DNA of 64,000 bases, from NCBI GenBank assembly GCA_011033025.1, contig WFMF01000020.1:620001-684000 (forward strand), given 5' to 3'. The position numbers were made by a program, and so were the translations under genes. The DNA is from Beroe forskalii (taxonomy: Eukaryota > Ctenophora > Nuda > Beroida > Beroidae). Under the pieces are notes generated by a model that ran no database searches, was not told where the DNA came from, and worked only from the letters and a program-made list of their open reading frames with translations. This document shows, in pieces, positions 32,701 to 45,480 of this stretch. Every line of letters begins with the position of its first letter. Within the stretch, counting starts at the first letter, position 1.

Positions 32701-33791
32701 ATAGACATCACCTATGAGGTTAACCCCATTACTGAGTTCAGCCAGTTCTTGGATATCCAGTATAAGTTTGTAGGAGGTAAGTTGATAACAGATCTGTTCA
32801 GGAAACCCACTGATGCTAACAGATATCTCGAGTTTTCTAGTTACCATCCACGCCACACCTTCAGGAGTATAGTCTTTTCACAGGCACTCCGTTATAGAAG
32901 GATTGTCAATGATGAGGTACTTTTAAACAAGAGATTATCTGAGCTCAGTGGTTTCTTTGAGCAATCATCTTACCCAACAAACCTGGTTAAAGAAGTGATG
33001 CATGAGGTAAGGGCTAAACCAAGGGTGCTAGGCTATAAGTCAGATAGCCAGTCAACCTCCGTCTTCACACCATGGATCATTACATATGGCTCTGGTTTTG
33101 AGGAGGCAAAAACAAAGGTGAAGGAAGTTAACAAGATCATTGTTAATTCTCGCACATGGAGGGAAATTGATCCCAGTAAGGTCCCCAAGTTCCAGGTTGT
33201 TGCAAGAAGGGCACCAAATTTAAAAGACACTCTCTTCAAAATGAAGAATTTGGCACTGGCCAATGAGTTATGTACCACTGAGCCGTGCACAAAGCCGGGT
33301 GAGAAGAAGAAAGGAAGACCTTGCCAAACATGTAAACTAACAGGTGGCAGGTCAATGGTTACTAACAATGATAGATCCATTAAAACCCAAGGGGGCAACT
33401 GTAAGACAAGGAACATTATATACTGTATTCTGCTCAATGCAAAATATGTGATAAAAACAATGTTTATGTTGGTAAGACAGTTACATCTTTAAGTGAGAGG
33501 GTCAATGGTCATAGGAGTAGTTTTAATGAGATTCTTAAGTGTGTAAAGAAAGGCAACAAAGTTTGTCTTAGTAAACCAGGTGATATTGATGATGAAAATG
33601 TTTTAGGCGCACACCTCTACACAGTCCATGGTAAAAAAGATTTAAAGGATTTCAACTGTTCATTTATTTTTGATATTCTATGCGTTTCATCTCCAGATAG
33701 CATTAGGAAATCTGAACAATTTTATATAAATAAACTGAATTCATTATATCCGTTTGGAATGAATAACATAAAATCCATTTCTGGTACTTGA
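32701..33791 (+). pseudogene. Penelope-like element fragment: end of RT plus GIY-YIG endonuclease
   Basis: The frame open from 32701 encodes the last RT block (FLDIQYKFVGG, DLFRKPTDANRYLEF, HPRHTFRSIVFSQALRYRR) and a Cys-containing linker (GRPCQTCK). A frameshift near 33433 is needed to continue into CKICDKNNVYVGKTVTSLSE and VNGHRSSF, the GIY-YIG core, ending SISGT and TGA at 33789-33791. The 5' part of RT is missing, so it is inactive. This architecture is diagnostic of GIY-YIG Penelope-like elements. Confidence 0.85.
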
Positions 33792-34280
33792 AAATGGTTG
33801 TACATATATTGTAATCCTATATATATTTTTTGCCTTTTTGACTTAATTAGGTATGATATTCCGATATTATGTAGACCCGATTTCAATAGTTAATTTCCAG
33901 GATTTTAATATTTAACTTATTTCTTTTTTTCTCTTTTTCTGACCAATTCACTTCGTAGATTATGTAATAGGTATCACGAAGATGTATGTTGTAACCCCTA
34001 CATACAACTAACTCCTCACGATAGATGGGCCGATTGGAATCTATTCGTACGACACATACGCTTAATAACAATACTAGTTAGGCCTTATCAAACTCATATA
34101 TCCAGTCAAAACGGTCATTGATCTAATGCAGGTTCTCAGTTATCTTGTTAACTTGTCAATTCAGCCTTTCACTTATTATCTCATAAGGCAAGATTGCAAG
34201 AAAGGAGTCGTCCTACAAGGCAAGCAACGCGTTAAAAGGGTGTAATAAGGTATTTCAATAGCACCATGAAATGAGGATAA
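33792..34280. other. Flank of the Penelope-like fragment
   Basis: AT-rich; no termini identified. Confidence 0.4.
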
Positions 34281-34378
34281 GACCTGTCGTGTTAGAGTCC
34301 CCTGAACGGACTCTAGCTCGACACGGACCCTAGCACGACAGCGTGTCGTGGTAGAGTCCGTGTCGTGCTAGAGTCCGT
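34281..34378. repeat. Snap-back repeat of GTGTCGTGCTAGAGTCCG
   Basis: Four copies of the 15-18 base motif in alternating orientation: CTGTCGTGTTAGAGTCC, ACGGACTCTAGCTCGACAC, CGGACCCTAGCACGACA, GTGTCGTGGTAGAGTCCG and GTGTCGTGCTAGAGTCCG. It abuts the LINE fragment that follows. Confidence 0.7.
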
Positions 34379-34383
34379 TTACC

Positions 34384-35625
34384 CAATTAGTGCCATTTAC
34401 GCATGACCTTGTCACTGGCCTCAATGAAAAAGCAAAGATGGATATAATTTACTTTGATTTTGCTAAGGCCTTTGATAGTGTTTCTCATGACCTGATTCTT
34501 AAGAAGTTTAAAATAGATGGCCTTATGCTACGTTTCATAAAGTCTTATCTTCAGGACCGGCAGCAGGAAGTTATTGTAGGAGGTTTCAAGTCAGGAGTCC
34601 TACCTGTCAAGTCAGGTGTACCACAGGGCTCTATTTTAGGCCCCTTGTTGTTTGTTATCTTCATAAATGACATGTTTAATTGTATTTCAGAAGGCACAAA
34701 CATCACTCTTTATGCAGATATGGAGGGAAATATATCTCTCAGAGGATCATTTCGCACTTCAAAGGGATATTGATAATCTAAATGATTGGTCCATAGCTAA
34801 TAAAATGAAATTCCACCCTTCTAAATGTAAGGCTCTATCTGTTACTAATCAACGAAATATATTGCATAACTTACCGTTCACGATATTCATATACAAACTC
34901 GGTAATGTACTCATTGATTACACTCAGTGTCTCAGTCCCAGGTAGATTTAGGACTTTAGGAGTCACTGTCACAACCAAACTTCACTGGACTGAGCAATGT
35001 GACAAACTCACTAACTCACTAAGCGTGCAAGCTCCAAGCTTGCTCTTCTCATGCGTACATGCCATTTCACATCTAACAAGAGACAAAAACGGGCATTTTA
35101 TCTCACTGTTATTCGATCAATCTTTGAACACCGTTCGGTTATATGGCACCCTATAAGCGAAAATCAGTTAAATAAATTTGAGTCCATTCAAAAGAAGGCC
35201 ACTAAATGGATTAACGGACAACCATTTGATCATTATAGTGAGGCCGTATATGCTGAGAAACTTAAGGAATTAGATATTTTGCCTTTTAAAATCAAATTTG
35301 CTCTGAATGATTTGCTATTGTTTTTTCAAATTATCAATAGATTGATCCCAATTGATTTACCACCCCACTTCTCGATAACTAAGCCTCATGATGTGAGATT
35401 AACAAGAAAAACCTCTGCAATTATTGACAGTACTGATCTAACTCACATCAAATGCAACATAAAACCGCACTGTGATAGCTTTAGAAACAGTTTCTTTTAT
35501 AGGACCATGATGCTCTGGAATGAAATACCATGTGAAATAAGGCAAGATAAATCCTTCTCTGTATTTAAACATAAAGTGCGTAATTTCCTTTTGTCCCGTG
35601 ACCTAGCCCCTAGGCTGGCCTGATT
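34384..35625 (+). pseudogene. 5'-truncated non-LTR retrotransposon (jockey/CR1-like reverse transcriptase)
   Basis: RT blocks in order: IIYFDFAKAFDSVSH, GLMLRFIKSYLQDRQQEV, SGVPQGSILGPLLFVIFIND, then LYAD where the catalytic YADD is broken, DNLNDWSIANKMKFHPSKC, RTLGVTVTTKLHW, and the C-terminal segment FFYRTMMLWNEIPCEIR. At least three frame changes are needed, near 34720, 34935 and 35045. The element is truncated at its 5' end and inactive. Clade assignment is from motif style only. Confidence 0.88.
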
Positions 35626-35639
35626 AAAAACTGATTTAA

Positions 35640-36050
35640 CTGCAGACATAAATGACCCCGGGGAATGTCTAGTCGTCAGTATCATCTTGGGTCACACTAT
35701 GTTCCTAGTTCCCAAGTATGTATTTAATAAATGATATGATCATGCATTTTTGATCTTGCAGCTGTTGCTAGTGCATTTTCCCACGAATAAAGAAACTCGA
35801 TTAAGTAATATCTTCTTAAAATTAATGTCTCTGTTTCAACTTTCAGATTATTTATTAACTTTCTTGGACTAAAACTTAATCTTGTCGATTTAAGTGATGA
35901 ATGCCATAATTATGAGCAATGTTTTTATCAAAAGTTTAATGAATTTAATGATTATATTTTTACAATTCATATTTCACTAACTTATTACTATTTTGATATC
36001 TTCCTTTTTCTATTTGGGCAAATGATTATTCAAATTTTCAATCGCTTGGA
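35640..36050. other. Sequence downstream of the LINE
   Basis: Probably the LINE 3' end followed by AT-rich DNA; no tail recognised. Confidence 0.4.
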
Positions 36051-36054
36051 ACAT

Positions 36055-36230
36055 ATGGCTTCTGGGGGCTGCCGCCCCAGGGCAGACCCCGGCTTACTAT
36101 TTAAGTAATCATATAATTAGTCTGGTGATTATGCTTCGGACAGAGTCGTCGAAAGTAGAGGAAAATTATTGCAAAATCCTATCGAGGCGACATTTTTATT
36201 CGCAGTGAACATCTGGCTACAAAATGGTAT
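36055..36230. repeat. Left flanking repeat of the GGTACCA minisatellite
   Basis: GGCTTCTGGGGGCTGCCGCC, a GGTGATTATRCTT motif and AAATTATTGCAAAATCCTAT recur in the same order at 37340-37510. Confidence 0.65.
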
Positions 36231-36234
36231 TACC

Positions 36235-37250
36235 TACTTTTGTTGTGGTTATTTGGCTTTTCTCTCAAATGGTACCATATCTGTTGACTATTTTTGCCCT
36301 TTTCTGAAATAGTACCATTTTTGTTGACGATTTTCGACCCTCATCTGAAATGGTACCATACTTGTTGACTATTTTTGCCCTTTTCTGAAATAGTACCATT
36401 TTTGTTGACGATTTTCGACCCTCATCTGAAATGGTACCATTTTTGTTGACAATTTTCGACCCTCATCTGAAATGGTACCATACTTGTTGACGATTTTCGG
36501 CCCTTTTCTGAAATCGTACCATATTTGTTGAGGAATTTCAACCCTTTTCTGAAATGGTACCATATTTATTGAGGATTTTAGGCCCATTTCTGAAATGGTA
36601 CCATAATGGTTGAGGATATTTGACCCATTTCTGAAATGGTACCATTTTTGTTGGGGCATTTTGGCCTTTAAATTTTCTGAAAAGGTACAATTTTTTGCTG
36701 CCGAATTTCAACCCTCATCTGGAATGGTACCAAATCAGGAAATTTTGGCCCTTTCCTGAAATGGTATCATTTTTGTTGACAATTTTCGACCCTCATCTGA
36801 ATTGGTACCATATTTGTTGACAATTTTTGGCCCTTTCCTGAAATGCGACCATTTTTGTTGAGGAATTTTGACCTTCATATGAATTGGTACCATATTAGCA
36901 TATTTGTTGACAATTTTTGGCAATTCTCTGAAATGGTACCATTTTTGTTGAGGAATTTCGACCCTTTTCTGAAATGGTACCATTTTTTTGAGGTATTTTG
37001 GCCCTTTTCTGAAATGGTACCTACCATATTTGTTGACGATCTTAAATGGTAACATTTTTGTTGAGGATTTTTGGTACCATTTTTGATGATGATATTTGGC
37101 CTTTTTCTGAAATGGTACCATAAATTTTTGTACGGGTTTTTTGCCCTTTCCTAAAATGGTACCACTTTTGGTGAGCAATTTTGACGTTTTTCTGAAATGG
37201 TACCCTTTTTGTTGAGGATTTTTGGCCATATTTTGAAATGATACCCCCAA
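36235..37250. repeat. About 41-bp minisatellite with GAAATGGTACCAT core
   Basis: Roughly 24 diverged units of CTGAAATGGTACCATTTTTG and TTGAGGATTTTNGNCCC. The longest open frames here are by-products of the array. Confidence 0.85.
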
Positions 37251-37319
37251 AAACCCCAAAGTGGATATGAAAAAAGCCAAATAGGAGTTTAATTTTTCCG
37301 GGTTTAAGGGGTTTTTTCG

Positions 37320-37510
37320 AGGTTGCCCCCCCCAAGAAAATTATTGCAAAAATCCTATTGAGCCGACATTTTCATTCGTTGTGAATGTCTGGCTTCTGGG
37401 GGCTGCCGCCCCCAGACCCCTGCTTACTATCATATTTATCAAATTAGACTGGTGATTATACTTTGGACATGTACGTTGAAAGTAGATAAAAATTATTGCA
37501 AAATCCTATT
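37320..37510. repeat. Right flanking repeat of the GGTACCA minisatellite
   Basis: Contains two AAATTATTGCAAAATCCTAT copies around GGCTTCTGGGGGCTGCCGCC, related to 36055-36230. The minisatellite may lie inside one mobile element. Confidence 0.6.
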
Positions 37511-38437
37511 GGGGCATTTTTATCCACTGCTCAACAGGAATTCATCCGACTTTCAACAGGAATTTATTGAGAGACTCTATACTGTTCTCACAAAAAGGAA
37601 AATTCTAATTTTTGTTAAGCCTAGCCAAGAAAAATCAAAAATTGTGCTTAATTTTGACAGAAGTTTTTCCAAAAAAGTGGGTCTGCTGTCCGGAAAATCC
37701 AGCATCCTGGGGTGGGTCTGTGGCTTCTCACAAAAAAACCTTACTTAAGAAGTTAAGACGACGGTGTTCAAAGAGTGACCGAGAGCAGTAGCCCTAACAT
37801 TTTGTGTATTGTACTGTGTACAATGTACAGTGTACATGTGCAGTATCGACTGCTCCGTCAACGCCCTATTTCTGACGTAAACTGTAAAGAAAACGTGGGA
37901 ACACAATATGATGAAATGAAGGTGCAAACTGCAAAAGGGGTGAAAAGGGGAGGAAACTCAAAAATAGGGCGTCGGAGAAGCAGTCAATACCTGCTGGTGG
38001 TCCCTAGCCCCCCTCTGTACGGTTGGCCGAAACCCCTCCGTTTCTCTTGCCACCTGCTGATGGGACACCCACATCGCAGATGGCAGGGAGACCTTACTAC
38101 TGTAGGGTAACCGCTGACGATTCACAGTTTAGTCTCTTCTGCCTCTCATGTCAATCCTTGAATTTGAAAATCGATATTCAGTAATTTGTTTTATGTTTGT
38201 AGTATACCAATAAACCTCTATAGATAAGACATTGGATTGGCACTCACCAAGTCGGTAAATTCAATTGTCACAAGGGATTTGTTCTAGAGAAGTCACATCC
38301 ACATGATTACTAACCCCCAGGGCCAAAGACACGAAACTATGCCACCAATCAACACTGTTGTGGACAGTACGTTTAGTGTGTGTAAAATTCCTGAATCCTG
38401 TATACCGTGAGAAGAAATTCATGTTTGAACATGTTCC
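37511..38437. other. Unassigned DNA
   Basis: A plus-strand open frame of 111 codons (37775-38110) has no recognisable domain. GTGTACAATGTACAGTGTAC forms a short palindrome near 37815. Confidence 0.4.
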
Positions 38438-40923
38438 TTAGAGCGTTGTTCCTGTTGCAGGAATCTCGCGCGATTGTATCCTGCATAGAACACCGCCTGA
38501 ACCGCGCTTCAGCCGCCGTTGGTAGCCGCGAAAAAGAGCCTCGATGTTCCTGTGCAGACGAGAATCCCGTTCTGCTAGTACTTTAGCTAAGATGGGTGTT
38601 ATATTTTGGTAACCTACACACATTTTACACCCGACAATTTGAATTTCAAGAAGCTTTCTCCTCGAGGAAAATTTCATGACTTCAATTTTCAAAAAGCTTT
38701 CGTTCAAAAAACAGAATATATTAGTTCATTTTTGTTCAACTAATGCTGTATGAAAAGCTGTCAAGGAAGAAAAGTTTTTCAAACGCTTATCAACGTTCCT
38801 TTCAGCTGTTGATTTCGCCCTAACTAGTCAACAATGCCGCCGATAATGCACTCATACTGCAAAATAGAATGCTGATGCCGTTCATCATTTCAAGCATACT
38901 GCATATTACTTCCCAGATCTCAGTACCTCACATGAATTATGGTTCATAATTCGAAATAAGCCCGTTCCAAACAAAAATTTATATCGCTGGTACTTTGAAA
39001 AATTTTAAATATCAGGCACATTAATAAGGATTCACAGGTACCCTGTCGGTCTAATTCTGATCAATCATCACTGATAAGAATGAACAAAATTTCAAAAACA
39101 ACAAATGAAAGGGGAAAGTGAAAACATGGTCTGCAAAACGCGCTGTACTTTCGTCCACTTGATCGAGCTGTTCTTAATTAGCTTATTGTGTACAGTATAA
39201 TACACCAGTGTACACTTGCTTGGAAATTGAAAACCAATCCTTACCTTTAAATTGAATTTCAGTTACACGGTTAGCATCAGTAAAATGTATTTCATTCCTC
39301 TAATTACGTACAGGTAGTTAGAATTACCGATAATTTTGATAGGCATGTATGATACAGATTTTAACTGCTTGAGATGGGGGCTCAAAGTTATTACTAATTG
39401 CGTCATAGGCATTTTAATGACGTTATACCTTATTATCAAAGCTTCAGTCGTCACATTATGAGATGCACAAATTCCGCAAATTATATGTTTGATTGATATC
39501 TTGACTTGTGAGCATTGTAAAAAGTTCAAATTTTCGGGATTAGAAATCATTTTTTGCGCCTGATAGATGAAAAACATCTGTTTTTTCGCGCAATCATCCA
39601 AAACCACTTTTATTTTCCACATGTGTGGTGCGGCTATACACTGCGGTTTGAAATGTGATATACAGGATTTTCCGTTGCAGGATTCAATCCTGCTGCATTG
39701 CAAACAGGATTGAATCCTGCGCAGGATATCCTGCAGACCATTGTATTGTATTGTATTGTATTGTAGGTTCCCCAAACTCGGAAGTAAGGGGGACAGTACC
39801 CTTAAGGGCACTGCCAGCACTGGGGCCACGGGACACCACTTATAGCGACGGCAAGTTGCCACTGGTACCCACTGGGTGCTCTGGCTTTATTGGGAACAGC
39901 ATTTCAGTGACATTGGCTTGGTGAACTTCACTGAGCAATGGGGGTCCGGGTGTTAGGCCAGACAAGCCGCCTTTACTGCTGCACACTACAGTTTGAGTCA
40001 ACTATATCTCTGTCCAAAGCACAGAAAAATAGATTTACTCTCTCTGTCCACATTGCCATGAGTCGGTCAAAAAAAAAAAAGTCATAAAGGTAATTGTTGT
40101 TTTGAAAGCATGAGCTGGGTTGCCTTCGGTAACATATGTGTATTTACTAAGTGGTACGGATTTCATTTTTAAGTGGTGATTATCGAAATGTCAGGACCCT
40201 CCTGCTCTCCTTCCATTATTGTCTTGATTAAACTGGAGTATCGTCGTCTTTTTATTGTTAGTTACTTTGTATGATTTGGTTGAAAAGGATTATCCCGGGT
40301 ATTGGGTTAACCGGTCCTTTTTCCCTTTCGGGAAGAAGGGCCGGGTGAACTGTCTCTATACACGGTTAACGTTCGAGACAGTTCCTGATCTCTAGGGGTT
40401 TATGGATCAGTTTGCATTTTAAGAGAGAAAGTACACTACGGCTGAAAGCTTTAAGAGTTTGGAACCTCACTGGTAGATCTGGAGGATTTTTTAGTTCTCA
40501 TCCGGCTAAAAGCACAAAGAACTATTGACTTTAAGAGGAAAGACTACTGGCTGATACAGCGCTAGTCTGTTAGGTTGCACGTTGTTCTTATACTACAAGA
40601 GCATAAGAAAGTTGGCAGCCTACTTGTTGCTTCTTGGTCTTAACGCACCATCGCTGTAGTATTAGCAAGCTAATCTACAGACTACGGCCTCGGGAGCAGC
40701 AACGAAGCTCCGTTCCAGGGAATCTCACCGATATTCTGATATAGCGGTATGGTGCCCGATACATCAGAACCTGGTCCTGCAGACCATAAAAAATTAAATT
40801 AAAATTCGCGCTGCACAGGAACATCGAAGCAGGATTCGCGCGTGTTTATATGGAACTCCACATGAAGTTTTATGGTCTGCAGGATAATCGCGCAGGATTC
40901 CTGCAACAGGAACAACGCTCTTA
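38438..40923. mobile_element. Harbinger-like DNA transposon, non-autonomous
   Basis: Inverted terminal repeats starting GAGCGTTGTTCCTGTTGCAG at 38441 and ending with its reverse complement at 40920; the first 25 bases are identical. The 3-bp TTA duplicate on both sides fits PIF/Harbinger target preference. CCTGC/GCAGG motifs are frequent near both ends. No transposase is recognisable. A retroposon has inserted at 39742-40774. Confidence 0.8.
39742..40774 (-). mobile_element. Retroposon-like insertion with (AATAC)n tail
   Basis: The 13-bp sequence TCCTGCAGACCAT occurs immediately before (39729-39741) and after (40775-40787) as a target duplication. On the minus strand the insertion ends in CCTACAATACAATACAATAC, a tail typical of SINE/LINE copies. 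About 1.03 kb; no RT is recognised. Its family is unknown to me. Confidence 0.65.
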
Positions 40924-41665
40924 CAAACTGAATTATGTGATAATTCACAGCAATTAAGAAAGCACAAATATTTTCAGACTAACACAATTTGTGAGCAATC
41001 GGGAGCAATATACTGCCGTGATTTGGAAAAAGGAAGTAACTAGCATGAACTTCATTTCGAGATAATCGCACTTTTGTGTTTCACATTTTTTCGACAAGAT
41101 ATAATCGGATAATAATGGAGAAATTTATACTAACTGAAAGATGAATGATCTAAAATTTTCACTAGCTAATTTTCATTTTTATTCAATAATCAGTGCATTC
41201 ACAGTAATGGGTTAATTGCTAATGATTGGAAAGAGATATCGACTAAAACTGCAGTTACTTCCTTCTTCTGGGACATTTGTCAGTTACTTCCTTTTTTCTT
41301 GGAACATTCCACCAAAATATGTCGAGTAAAGGAAGTAACTGCAGAAAAATCATTGAGACAACTGTGTTAAATTAAATGTTTTATTGGTACAGTTGTGATT
41401 ATTTCATGTTTTGAAATGTTAAAACGATTATACAAACACAATAATGTTTACTAAAATACAGTGAAAGATAAAATTGAAATCCCCAACAAAGCTCTTGCTA
41501 TATGGATAGCAACATCCTTTGTGTTGATTAATAAATTGTTAAAAATGAATTACAGGATTACAAAAATGGTTATTTGTCTGATAATTTAAGTATAAAGTTA
41601 TGCCATCCAAAATCAAAGATTCTTCCAAAACTCAAGTCTATCTGCTGGAATCAAGTCTCCCATCT
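40924..41665. other. AT-rich DNA
   Basis: A short repeat AGGAAGTAACTG is seen near 41030, 41280 and 41335; otherwise nothing recognised. Confidence 0.4.
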
Positions 41666-41668
41666 TTG

Positions 41669-42180
41669 CTATGATATCCTCCTTTCTGTCCTGTGCAGTG
41701 CATAGTTACATCGTCCCTTCACTCGAGTTTTACTTAAGAAACAACCTTGTTTCATTTGACTTTTTGCCTTTTTCACCAAAAAATCAGCCTCTAGGAACTC
41801 ATCATCCTTGTGACTTGTCTTGAAGAACATGCTCGTGCTATCCTTCCTGAACTGTACAACATACACATCAGCAAGCAATGGCCTAGTTTTCTTTGAAACT
41901 GCTGATTGAGATAGTCCACTTTTGAAGTCAAAGAAATCACCCTGCTCCATTGGGAAAGCAATGCCAACAGTCCTAAATGCTGCTGCATAGTCATCAAAAT
42001 TGTAAATGCACTTTGCTTTCTTAAATGCCTTCTCTGCTAATGCGTGAAATGAATCAGCCGACATAAACGTATGGCCAGCTTCGAAGTATTTTAGAGTGAT
42101 CCTTTCTAAGACTGCATCATCACTCAGCTCGTTCATAAATGCAGCCAGTGTAGTAAATAGTGTCCAATTTTTATTCTGGG
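41669..42180 (-). CDS. Exon of a transposase-derived protein (DUF7869-like DDE-type fragment)
   Basis: 170 codons, open to a stop, following acceptor CTGTTCAG|CC at 42182-42181. The sequence AQNKNWTLFTTLAAFMNEL, YFEAGHTFMSADSFHALAEK, FDFKSGLSQSAVSKK, RPLLADVYVVQFRKDSTSM resembles the DNCSxQNKN...GHTxMxxDSxH block found in many invertebrate transposon-derived proteins. The preceding exon (expected to end DNCS) was not found. The open frame is intact over its length, so it could be a recent element or a domesticated gene. Family assignment is from memory of motif style. Confidence 0.55.
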
Positions 42181-42259
42181 CTGAACAGTAATAGTTCAAT
42201 AGTTTTATAGCTCCACTATAATAATAGACAAATATGATATACCTACTGATATACACACA

Positions 42260-42610
42260 TTGATGAATACATGAATATTATAAATTCTATACATTATGCA
42301 TGAATTAATTCAAAATGCATGATGTACAATATAAAGCTACGTGTATATATAATGTTTATTAGGAGGCAAGGAAACGAGCCAATCACCATGTAGAGGGGCT
42401 TGCTACCCTCTTGCAACATTTAACTTATACCTAATAGCTCTGTTTACATGGTTACTGCAACAGATATATTGATTACAATAATGGTAACAAAAAATAAATC
42501 ACATGACATTTCCACGTAATTCATGACAATCCCTAATAAGTATAAAATAAAGTATAAAATTACAGTACAGCAGTGAGCAGTCAGCAAACAATGATAAAAA
42601 GTACAAGCCC
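42260..42610. other. Unassigned AT-rich DNA
   Basis: No feature recognised. Confidence 0.4.
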
Positions 42611-42619
42611 ATTAAGTTA

Positions 42620-43161
42620 CCCGTCCCTTTTGAGGATTTTTTTGTCCCTTTTGAGGAAAATTTTTGTCCCTTTTGAGGAAAAATTGATTTTTTCCTCAAA
42701 AGGGACGAATTTTTCCTCAAAAGGGACATTTTTTACTCAAAAGGGACATTGCAATCCTCAAAGAGGACATGTCCCTTTTGAGTGATGCATTTTTTTAATT
42801 TTTCATCCCTCAAAAGGGACAGATGGTCGAATCGCTCAAAAAGGACAATAAGTCCCTTTTGAGAATTGTGCCTTTTGAGGAAAATCAACGTTCTAAAATT
42901 CCTCATTGAGGACTTTGAAATCACAAAGTGCATTTTGCTTATTTTTGATAACCAAAACTAACAGTCCCTTTTGAGAGATTTTATAATTTTGCCGAAATAT
43001 TCCTGAAAAGGAAAATCACTCAAAAAGGACATGTCATCAAGGTGCCATTTACAAAACAATTTAAGCCACCTAAAGCCACCCGGGCTGGAAAGTGCCAGAA
43101 TCAGAATCCTCAAAAAGGACTTGATCGATATAATTGATACTAAATAGTAATTTGACTCAAT
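42620..43161. repeat. CTCAAAAGGGAC repeat region, left half
   Basis: The 12-mer CTCAAAAGGGAC and its reverse complement occur about 15 times. The same motif resumes at 51165-51430 on the other side of foldback copy B, which therefore interrupts one pre-existing element. Confidence 0.75.
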
Positions 43162-45480
43162 CACCCTGCGCACGTGGGGTGGACACCTTTGCTAGTAGTC
43201 TGTGCGCAGGTAGCGACGAGTCGCCAATTAGAACAACGTTTCTCTTCGAAAAACGACAAAAGAGTCAAAATTTCTCTTAAAACTTGCATGGAATCAATAG
43301 AGGAAAGTCTCAGCTATCCAGAGATATAAAGATCATCTGGGAACTCCAATCACAACCTTCGCAATGTCCCATGATGTACAAATGTTGAAAAACGTCGTTT
43401 TCCAATTGCGCATGAACATTGATTGATTGACGAGCTTGTGAGGCCTAATTCAAAAAAAGGAGATTTATCTAGGCATTACAAAAAAACCCCATGTCGATAA
43501 CTCAAAAAATGTAGGAGCCTTAGGGGTTGCCAGTCAATTGTTGGAAAAAAGCACACAGTTGTGCTATTTCGTGGGGTGGACAAGCGTGGGGTGGACAACG
43601 CGCGCGCACGATTTAAAACGCCAGACTCTTGTTTGCCAAAATAGCGAGAGACCCTTGTCCACCCCACCGTCGTTAACAGTGATACCATTTCAGATTTCCT
43701 GCAACTGTGGCAACCGGCAGTGATTTGATAAGGACCAACAAACTTATTCTTGTTTCAACAGTAGTACTGGTGACATTGACAACCAGTATAAAATCAGAGT
43801 AGATGCTTTTTTACTTCAGTACAACATTCATGTTTTTCACAAAACTCAATAGCAGGGTGTAAATCTCGTGAATTATGCGATGTAATTATAGAAAGTAACA
43901 TTTTCAGGCAGGGGTACCGATGAGCCAATGGGACTTCAACAGCAACGCAGTGATGAAGGTACATTCAAGGCATTTCACATGAACAAGATTAGGTACAGAG
44001 CAGGCTGTACAATACACTCTGTAAAAGGTGAGCGAATGTATTATATCAATATACAAGCAAGCTGATCACATGGTTTTGTCCCGCATATCATAGGTATATA
44101 CATCCATAGCAACCACACAAGTGCAAGTTCCCATAGCAACCGACCTAAAAATTGAAGATTTTAGGTATTTTTGACATTTAGATCTAGGCCACAATTTCTC
44201 TTTTGATTACTCGTCATACAGGATAGATATTTCGATTTTGTGACAAGTTTCAGTAATTATGACCAGTCAACGCTGAATTTCGAGATTTTCAGGTTGCTAT
44301 TCACTTTCCTAGCAACCACACGAGTTTCCATTATCCATAGCAACCGTATTAAAATGCAAGGATTTTCACTTAAATTAGCCCCAAATTCCACCCAAGGAGA
44401 CTACATCAAACATGCATTGAACCCCTATTGAGCTAGATTAACTGTATTGGAACATTTTGTGTTGTTTACTACTCTTTCTATCAACAATAGCATTGAAATG
44501 AATGGCAATTAGCGAGTTTTATTTCTTAAAAAACCTAGATTTTTCCATTTTGAGTTCGGTTGCTATGGAAACTCGTGTGGTTGCTATGAAGGTCATAGCA
44601 ACCTGAAATCTCAAAATTCAGCGTTGATTGGTCATGAATCATGATTACTGAAACTTTACACAAAATCGAAATATCTATCCTGTATGATGAGTAATCAAAA
44701 CAGAAAATGTGGCCTGGATCTAAATGTCAAAAAATCTTCAACTTTTAGGTCGGTTGCTATGGGAACCCCTGTGGTTGCTATGGATGTCAAAGCAACCTAA
44801 AAATCTCATTCTTTGGTTATATTCAAAGAATATTTTTACAGAATAGAAATATCTGCTGTCTTTTTCGAATGATCAAAAAAGTAAAAGGGGTACCAAGACT
44901 TTTGGCGTACCCTGTGATATATATCACATACTATCACATGGTGTGAATATATGGACCAATTCTATATTGGTGAACTGGTAGGCGATGGCAGAATGTCTGC
45001 ATGTACAATTATACACACAGTGCTGGTCACATGGTACAATCGTGGTACTGACTTCCAAAGTGTGTAGTGTGTACGTCATCAATGGATGGCGATGCAATGA
45101 AGTAATGAACATGATGTACATTTTACAGTGACAATTTATGAAAGTGTGTCAGTACTTCAAAACAACATTCACGCTGTACACAAACCACAATATTATATTG
45201 CATTTTTGATCACACATTGATTTCGAACACTTTTGTTCATTTCGTACCCTTACATTTCTTTATGTGTTAAAGTTGGTCCGTCGTTAATCCGTTGATTTGC
45301 ACCTTCCAGAAATAGTAATTATTTATTTAAATAAACGGACAGCATTGAGCATTAGTTTGTTTATTGCCATTTTCGCTTTTAACCCCTTAATGCCCGGTAG
45401 GTCAGAACCTGGTCCGATTTTGATGAAATTTTGGATTTTGTGTCTAGATGAGGTCGCATAACTTCTACTATCAAAATTTG

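Noticed and set aside
43162..43182. Assignment of the foldback family to Transib/RAG-like elements from the CAC terminus and 5-bp duplication
   Set aside because: The terminus CACCCTG departs from the Transib pattern, only one copy shows a readable duplication, and no transposase is present.
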